From Cloeon dipterum (Eukaryota; Arthropoda; Insecta; Ephemeroptera; Baetidae): DNA of 64,000 bases. The notes beneath the pieces were generated by a model. That model saw nothing but the letters and a program-made list of their open reading frames with translations. It searched no databases and had not been told where the DNA came from. This document shows, piece by piece, positions 52,776 to 64,000 of the stretch; within the stretch, counting starts at the first letter, position 1; every line of letters starts with the position of its first letter. The DNA lies in contig NC_088787.1 of assembly GCF_949628265.1 (NCBI RefSeq), forward strand, positions 26,154,501 through 26,218,500, read 5' to 3'. The translations under genes and the position numbers were made by a program.

Positions 52776-53727
52776 CGCACAGGGTCGGCCACGAGCATCA
52801 GCGCCCACTCTCAAGTCCGGTCTGCCTTCATGCTTGCTGGAAGAATTGTGTAATCAATAAGTTATAATAAATTATCATGTTTGTAATATTTTGAGGGGAA
52901 ATTTAAATTACAAAAATAAAATCTAAAAGATATTGAATATTAACTAACAACGCCTCCCTGAACAAACAAAACTGAAATTATAATGTATTCATGATTTATA
53001 TGCATGCCTAAATAATTAAGAATAGCACACAGCAACCTATGTAAATTAAAAATACATAATCCTCTAGGAATTTTATTCGCTCAAAAGCAAAGTTTCACTG
53101 GTGAAACGATATTAGATTGTTAATATATCGACATATCATAATAAGAAACCAAAAAATGATTATCATTTCAGTCCAAGCCAAGCATGCAAGGAGGCGGAGG
53201 CTAATACTGCTTCTTCAGGAATGACCCTTTTGTGGATGTGGGATGGGCTGATGTTAAGGGTCAGAAAGAGAATGTAATTCGGGATAATGTCTTCAAGGCA
53301 AGCAAAATGTTTAAAAATGGCATTACATACTTAATCCTAAACCAGGTGCTGAAATTACAGCAAAAAATCTATTCATTTTAGAATATTTTCGGGGGAAATT
53401 TTCATTAAGAGTATCTATTTAAAGTTATGCCAATAAATTATTTTGCACTTAAAATTCGATACGATTCGCGTTGAATAAAGTGTGCCATCAAGAGGGCCTT
53501 GACCAGATTTAAAAGACACTCAGGTGACATTTTTGACAGAGCAGTGTTTCACAACCCTCATAGATACATACATCTCTTTAGCGCAATGTTTTGTAATAAT
53601 ATTTTTAATTGATCATTTCACTGTAATGACCAAAATAAAAATCTTAAAATATTAAATTTGCCCTGTTAATCTAATCACCAAATTTAATTCTTGGGAGCAA
53701 CACAGCAGTATGTAAGCTTTTTCTCAC

Positions 53728-53833
53728 CTGTCGTAATATTTTTTATTTTTATACCCGCAGCTGTCGGTCCGACTAAGTCAGACTTTTCAATGAAAATAAC
53801 GAGATCAACAACAGCACAGCGCACGGCGGCCAT
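53728..53833 (-). other. Candidate 5' exon of the DPP8/9 gene with an upstream ATG
   Basis: On the minus strand an ATG in strong context (CAAACATGG) opens MAAVRCAVVDLVIF and the exon ends in a good donor (ACAG|GTGAG). Joined to the acceptor before 52836 the frame stops at TGA within about nine codons. If this exon is used, it therefore carries an upstream ORF rather than an N-terminal extension. Confidence 0.4.
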
Positions 53834-54938
53834 GTTTGCGCGCGAAAGTAACCACGCGCTTATTAAACCATTAGGTAGCTCATCGCTCTCGTTTGGGTTT
53901 AAACTTTGAACCTTATAAAATTTAGGAGTTTTGAATTTTCACTCCAATAATTGATATATTGGTGACAATAAAATTTGGGTTGCTCAAAAATAAACATTTA
54001 AAAGATAATTTTAAAAGCATTGAAGATTTAAAGGAATAATTTTAATTATCAAAAGGATTAAAAGCCTTAAAAAACGTAACCGTTATTAATACAAACGCAC
54101 GTGTATAGAATTAATATAAAAATGGATAAAATCATTTTTATTATTTTTTTGTACGGCACACAACTTATGAAATGAATATTATATATTTGGAGTCAAACAG
54201 GTCAAAACTCTAACACAAAACAAAAAAATTATGTTCGTCTGTATAATGGTGGACGCGCTTTCCACTCAATCACACTTTCTTGCTCTGATGGGAAGAATCA
54301 ATGTTAATGTCCTATATCCTACAGATAAGTGATGAGCATGTGAGTTGGTCAAACAGTGTGAGCTCTCCTTTGTTAGTATATATAAATATTTGTGACAGTA
54401 TAAGAGGGTACAATAATTAATTATAACAAATATTATTTTCAGTGATCCATTATCGATCCAAAAATCCTATTAGTAAAAAAATAACCCAAATAATAATAAA
54501 TGCAAGAAATACTGCTTGAAAATAAATAATCCCATTTTTTACCTTTTATAATTAATTAAGGTTAACAATCAAATTTCAATGAATTACTCTTAAGAAAACC
54601 ACGTGATGCGTTACATGTGAACATGTTTATTTTATAATTCCATGTCTTTTATTTTATTCACATCAACTCGCAGCATTTTAATTTAATGCGCTTGCATATT
54701 TTTAAATAGTTTTCACGCCAGAATGCGGAGAAAGGTCAAGCTCGATTATTACAGAGCGGAGAGACACACACGCATTTCATAAATATAATTATTTTAATTT
54801 CGTTTATGTCAAAGCATTTAAAATGTATTATTCAAAAATATTGATAAGAATTTCCATACGATGACCTGAGGAAGTCGCATTATGCGCGAATAACCAGTTC
54901 CTTCCGTGTTTCCGGCCTTCCCAAAAGACGAACGTGTC

Positions 54939-54946
54939 TATAAAAG
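54939..54946 (+). promoter_or_regulatory. TATA box of the proline-rich gene
   Basis: TATAAAAG lies 36 bases before the ATG at 54975. With the usual distance of about 30 bases to the start of transcription, the leader would be only a few bases long. It is the only clear TATA box I found next to a gene in this window. Confidence 0.6.
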
Positions 54947-54974
54947 CAACACTGCGTGTTCTGGAGGTTTCAGA

Positions 54975-56070
54975 ATGTTGTTCTTCTTCGTGCTGGCGGT
55001 GGTGACGCCGATCTTCGGCGTCTACGCTGGCGTCGACATAGTGCACGCGCTTCTCGTGCACGAGGAGCACATTGCGCCTACTCCGAGGACGCTGGCCAAA
55101 TTTGTGGACGAGTTGCTGTCGATCAAACAACAACCAAAAAGATATCATGGTACAGTAACTACATATTTTTCTTGTAATATTAAATCAGCAGAATTTAAAT
55201 CTTAATTTTTGAAAATTTGAAAATTTAACTTAATTATAGGGTTTTTATGGATCGTTGTAGTTTTTGGCTAAGGCTCAATAAGATAGTTTCCTTGAGAAAA
55301 ATAACGAAGAACAACCTTGAGAAATCCAAGTATTTTAAATAAATAATTAAGGAAACTTTGGTTATTTCATATTGTTGTATTTAAATTAATTTTGATGACA
55401 ATGGATTTCAGGGAGCCAGCAGTCCAACTATTATTTCTCTCCCTCTCCTTGGATGGGTCGACGACAGCCTAAACAGCAGGTGCATCATCATTACCGACCC
55501 CCGTTAAAGGAGCGACCTTTACCTGTCAACAAATCACCGCTAACCTACTCTCCCCCATTGATCATCTATTCATCGCCGCCGACCTATTCATCCCCACCAA
55601 CCACCTTTTCACCACCGCCGGTGTACTCACCCCCTCCAACAAATGCTCCTCCGCCGACCTATTCGTCACCCTCTCCTTCGACAGAACGTCCCATCCCCGA
55701 GTATCGAGCTCCGCCACGGCCGACCATTGAGCCTCAGTTCGAGTTGCCTTTACCAGCCATCGAGGTTGAGCCGCCAGACGAGGAGCCGCAGCACTGGCCA
55801 GCGCCGCCAGAGGACGAGCTCCCACCGGCGCCCAAGCCAATTCCCACTTTTAAATCTCGGCCCAGCAAGAATAATGGTCGCGGCCGAGGCGAGTAGAAGT
55901 ACAAAAATTGAGATTTCCGTGTTTTTAATTTTAATTTTTCAGGTGGTAGAAAACTCAATTCAAAAGGTCACCGAGAAACAGGTTCAGCAGGACAGAGCAA
56001 GACTCCTAGCAGGGAAGAGTACAAGCGGTTGATTAAATTTTTCCTGACCGCTTTTGATAGCAGGTACTGA
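54975..56070 (+). CDS. Secreted proline-rich protein with extensin-like YSPPP repeats
   Basis: Exons 54975-55149, 55412-55888 and 55943-56070 give 780 nt, 259 residues. MLFFFVLAVVTPIFGVYA is a clear signal peptide. Exon 2 encodes tyrosine/serine/proline repeats (TYSPP, YSSPPTYSSPPT, FSPPPVYSPPP), then an acidic proline-rich stretch and a basic GRGRG segment. Exon 3 adds a basic tail ending EEYKRLIKFFLTAFDSRY. The exon 2 to 3 junction uses a GC donor (CGAG|GCGAGT). If that intron is kept, the frame stops at TAG 55894-55896 and the protein is 219 residues. The composition suggests a cuticle, silk or other matrix structural protein. I know no named orthologue. A TATA box precedes it and AATAAA at 56127 follows it. 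Confidence 0.7.
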
Positions 56071-56126
56071 TTCCATTGATGTTAATTTAATTGTAATTTT
56101 TATTTACATGTTGAGTTGTAGACAGA

Positions 56127-56132
56127 AATAAA
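56127..56132 (+). terminator. Poly(A) signal of the proline-rich gene
   Basis: AATAAA 57 bases after the TGA of the three-exon model. Its position favours exon 3 being part of the mature mRNA. Confidence 0.6.
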
Positions 56133-57775
56133 ATTGAGTTATTATTTGTTTGAAAAGTTTCACTTTATTCTACAAGATAAAAAAGAGAAACCAAATTGAA
56201 AATATTCATTGCGTGTCGATCTGCACTCAAAATACTCGAGTATTTTTGTATTCATCAGAGCATACACAAACAACAGGGCGCTGGTCAGCGCTACACACTA
56301 AAAATACAAAAGTTTTATCACAACACCGCATTGCAAACTTTCCTTTGAGTTATCTTGTAAATTTCATTAGGTTACTTATTCCGGCCAAATCAAGGAAGCC
56401 GTTTTGGGTTTTTCACAAATTGCATCTCACTTTATAATATACACAATATACAGCGTTTTGTCAGGCGAAGGTGCCCTGAAAAGGTACCTCCAACTAGCAT
56501 AAATGCTATTTTTAATGGACAGTAGATTATTTTGCGTTCGTTTTGAAACCTTCGCCAAATTGCATGCATTAAAGTTTGTTGACCTCAGGTTTCTCTATTA
56601 TTAATTTGTGCTATCGAATTTGATTCGGCGTGCCGAAGTTCGATCAAAAATAAACCCAACATTTATTTTACAGACCTGGTGGTCTCGCCTAAAAATCAAA
56701 TGATGTCTTTAAGAAAATTGATAATAATTTATAATACATATTGGCGGCCAATCAAAGAAAGACGCGAGTGATATGTTGACAGAAGACAAGAAGAATAATT
56801 GATTAACCAGCTGCCACTTCACTTGAATCGTAGAAGTTATCTCCAGATAGTATCGGTGAAAGAAGAGTCAAAGATCAAAGCTTAGAAACTCAGCCAACTT
56901 ACACAAATAAATTATTAACACATACATATCAGTGGCAATGATGGCAACTTTAAACCAACTTTGAGCTCAACGAAAATATGCACAATGTGTAGTTGGTTCA
57001 ATGGAAAATTAAATAACTTAAAATCTTATAATAATTGAAACACATTTGCCATCATTGCTAAAAAAAGGCAACAGCTTCTTATAACTAATGAGAACGGAAT
57101 ATTATTACAATCAATATAAATATGAATGTGTAAATAGATATCGGAGATCAACAATTATTGTAGCCTATCTACATCCTGAGATTTTCTTTCAATTTACATT
57201 TACAGGTTGCATTGTGGTGAAACATTTTGGCTATGCTTGAAGTCTCTTCGACGCACCTCCAGCATGACATGCACAAAGTCGCAGCCGCTCTTTCCATACA
57301 GTAAATCAATCATTGCCAAATAAAAAAATGATTAAATTCAGCAGGATAGGAAGAAAGATAATTTCCTGCATTTTATTATTTTTTAAAGTGAAACCAAGTT
57401 ACAGGGGTTAGGATGTGCACATAAAAATAATAATAAAAAAAATTGATGGCAGTTGCCAGAGAATAAAGTTATTTAATATCATACGCAAATCATCATAGGA
57501 GGTAGAAGCTATAATAAAGGTATTTGTGTTTAAAATATTTGGAAAGAACTGGTGGCGACAGGCGGCATCTCGAGGGCGAAAATACATATTGCAAAGAGGG
57601 AGATCCAGCGCGTCCGTTTCTTATCACCCAAAAATAGAATGGAAGCCAAAGAGGTCAGCTGTTTGCGAGGCAAATCAAAAATAGCCATTGCGAATCAATA
57701 AGGAAAAACGATTTTTCTGAAAAGCAGTCTCTGAAACGCGCAGACCTAATTTCAATGGGGGGGGGGGGGACAAGT
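56133..57775. other. Intergenic region between convergent genes
   Basis: AT-rich with no supported coding exon. It should contain the 3' UTR of the ZSWIM gene (minus strand). AATAAA read on the minus strand at 57377-57372 is a candidate poly(A) signal about 400 bases past its stop. Confidence 0.5.
57757..57769 (+). repeat. Poly-G tract (13 G)
   Basis: Thirteen G in a row, only 7 bases beyond the ZSWIM stop codon, so it would be a poly-C run at the start of that mRNA's 3' UTR. Confidence 0.9.

Positions 57776-64000
<6,225 letters not shown>

Larger units (their letters stand above)
52837..54974. other. Intergenic region between divergent DPP8/9 and proline-rich genes
   Basis: Mostly AT-rich. 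It contains a candidate 5' exon of the DPP8/9 gene (53728-53833, minus) and, at its right end, the TATA box of the proline-rich gene. I see nothing coding in 53900-54900. Confidence 0.5.

Overview
The window looks like nuclear DNA of an arthropod, most likely an insect. Every gene is split by short AT-rich GT-AG introns, and the gene set is animal. It carries an endogenous-type GH9 cellulase and an AP-4 epsilon subunit. As far as I know, both are missing from Drosophila, so a non-dipteran insect is the best guess. This is inference: no species can be read from the sequence. All multi-exon models were assembled by eye. For every complete gene the exon lengths sum to a multiple of three and the splice phases agree at each junction.

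Layout, left to right: (1) 1-2100, non-coding upstream DNA; (2) 2101-7636 (+), a secreted GH9 endoglucanase; (3) 7811-12181, a gap with a GC-rich patch and an old SINE; (4) 12182-15818 (+), an FBXL7-type F-box/LRR protein; (5) 16501-21134 (-), AP-4 complex subunit epsilon, tail-to-tail with FBXL7, with an unrecognised coiled-coil gene nested in its intron on the opposite strand (17168-17807); (6) 21448-23600 (+), mitochondrial seryl-tRNA synthetase, divergent from AP4E1 across about 313 bp; (7) 24179-44740 (-), a 1130-residue mucin-like SEA-domain membrane protein whose signal-peptide exon sits 11.8 kb upstream of the next exon; (8) 46872-52775 (-), a DPP8/DPP9-type cytosolic dipeptidyl peptidase; (9) 54975-56070 (+), a small secreted proline-rich protein; (10) 57776-64000 (-), the 3' part of a ZSWIM4/5/6-type SWIM zinc-finger protein that runs off the right edge.

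These genes do not form one pathway. The neighbour relationships worth noting are the compact AP4E1/SARS2 head-to-head promoter, the close convergent ends of FBXL7/AP4E1 and of SARS2/SEA gene, and the nested antisense gene. The most interesting items are an AP-4 epsilon that ends right after a conserved hinge motif and so lacks the ear, the nested gene with its frameshift and flanking direct repeats, a MUC1-like SEA protein with an apparent G/SV self-cleavage motif and an LLPPGFK repeat, and a GH9 enzyme missing the usual arginine of the HHR signature. I found no prokaryotic-type system, CRISPR array, viral gene or toxin gene.
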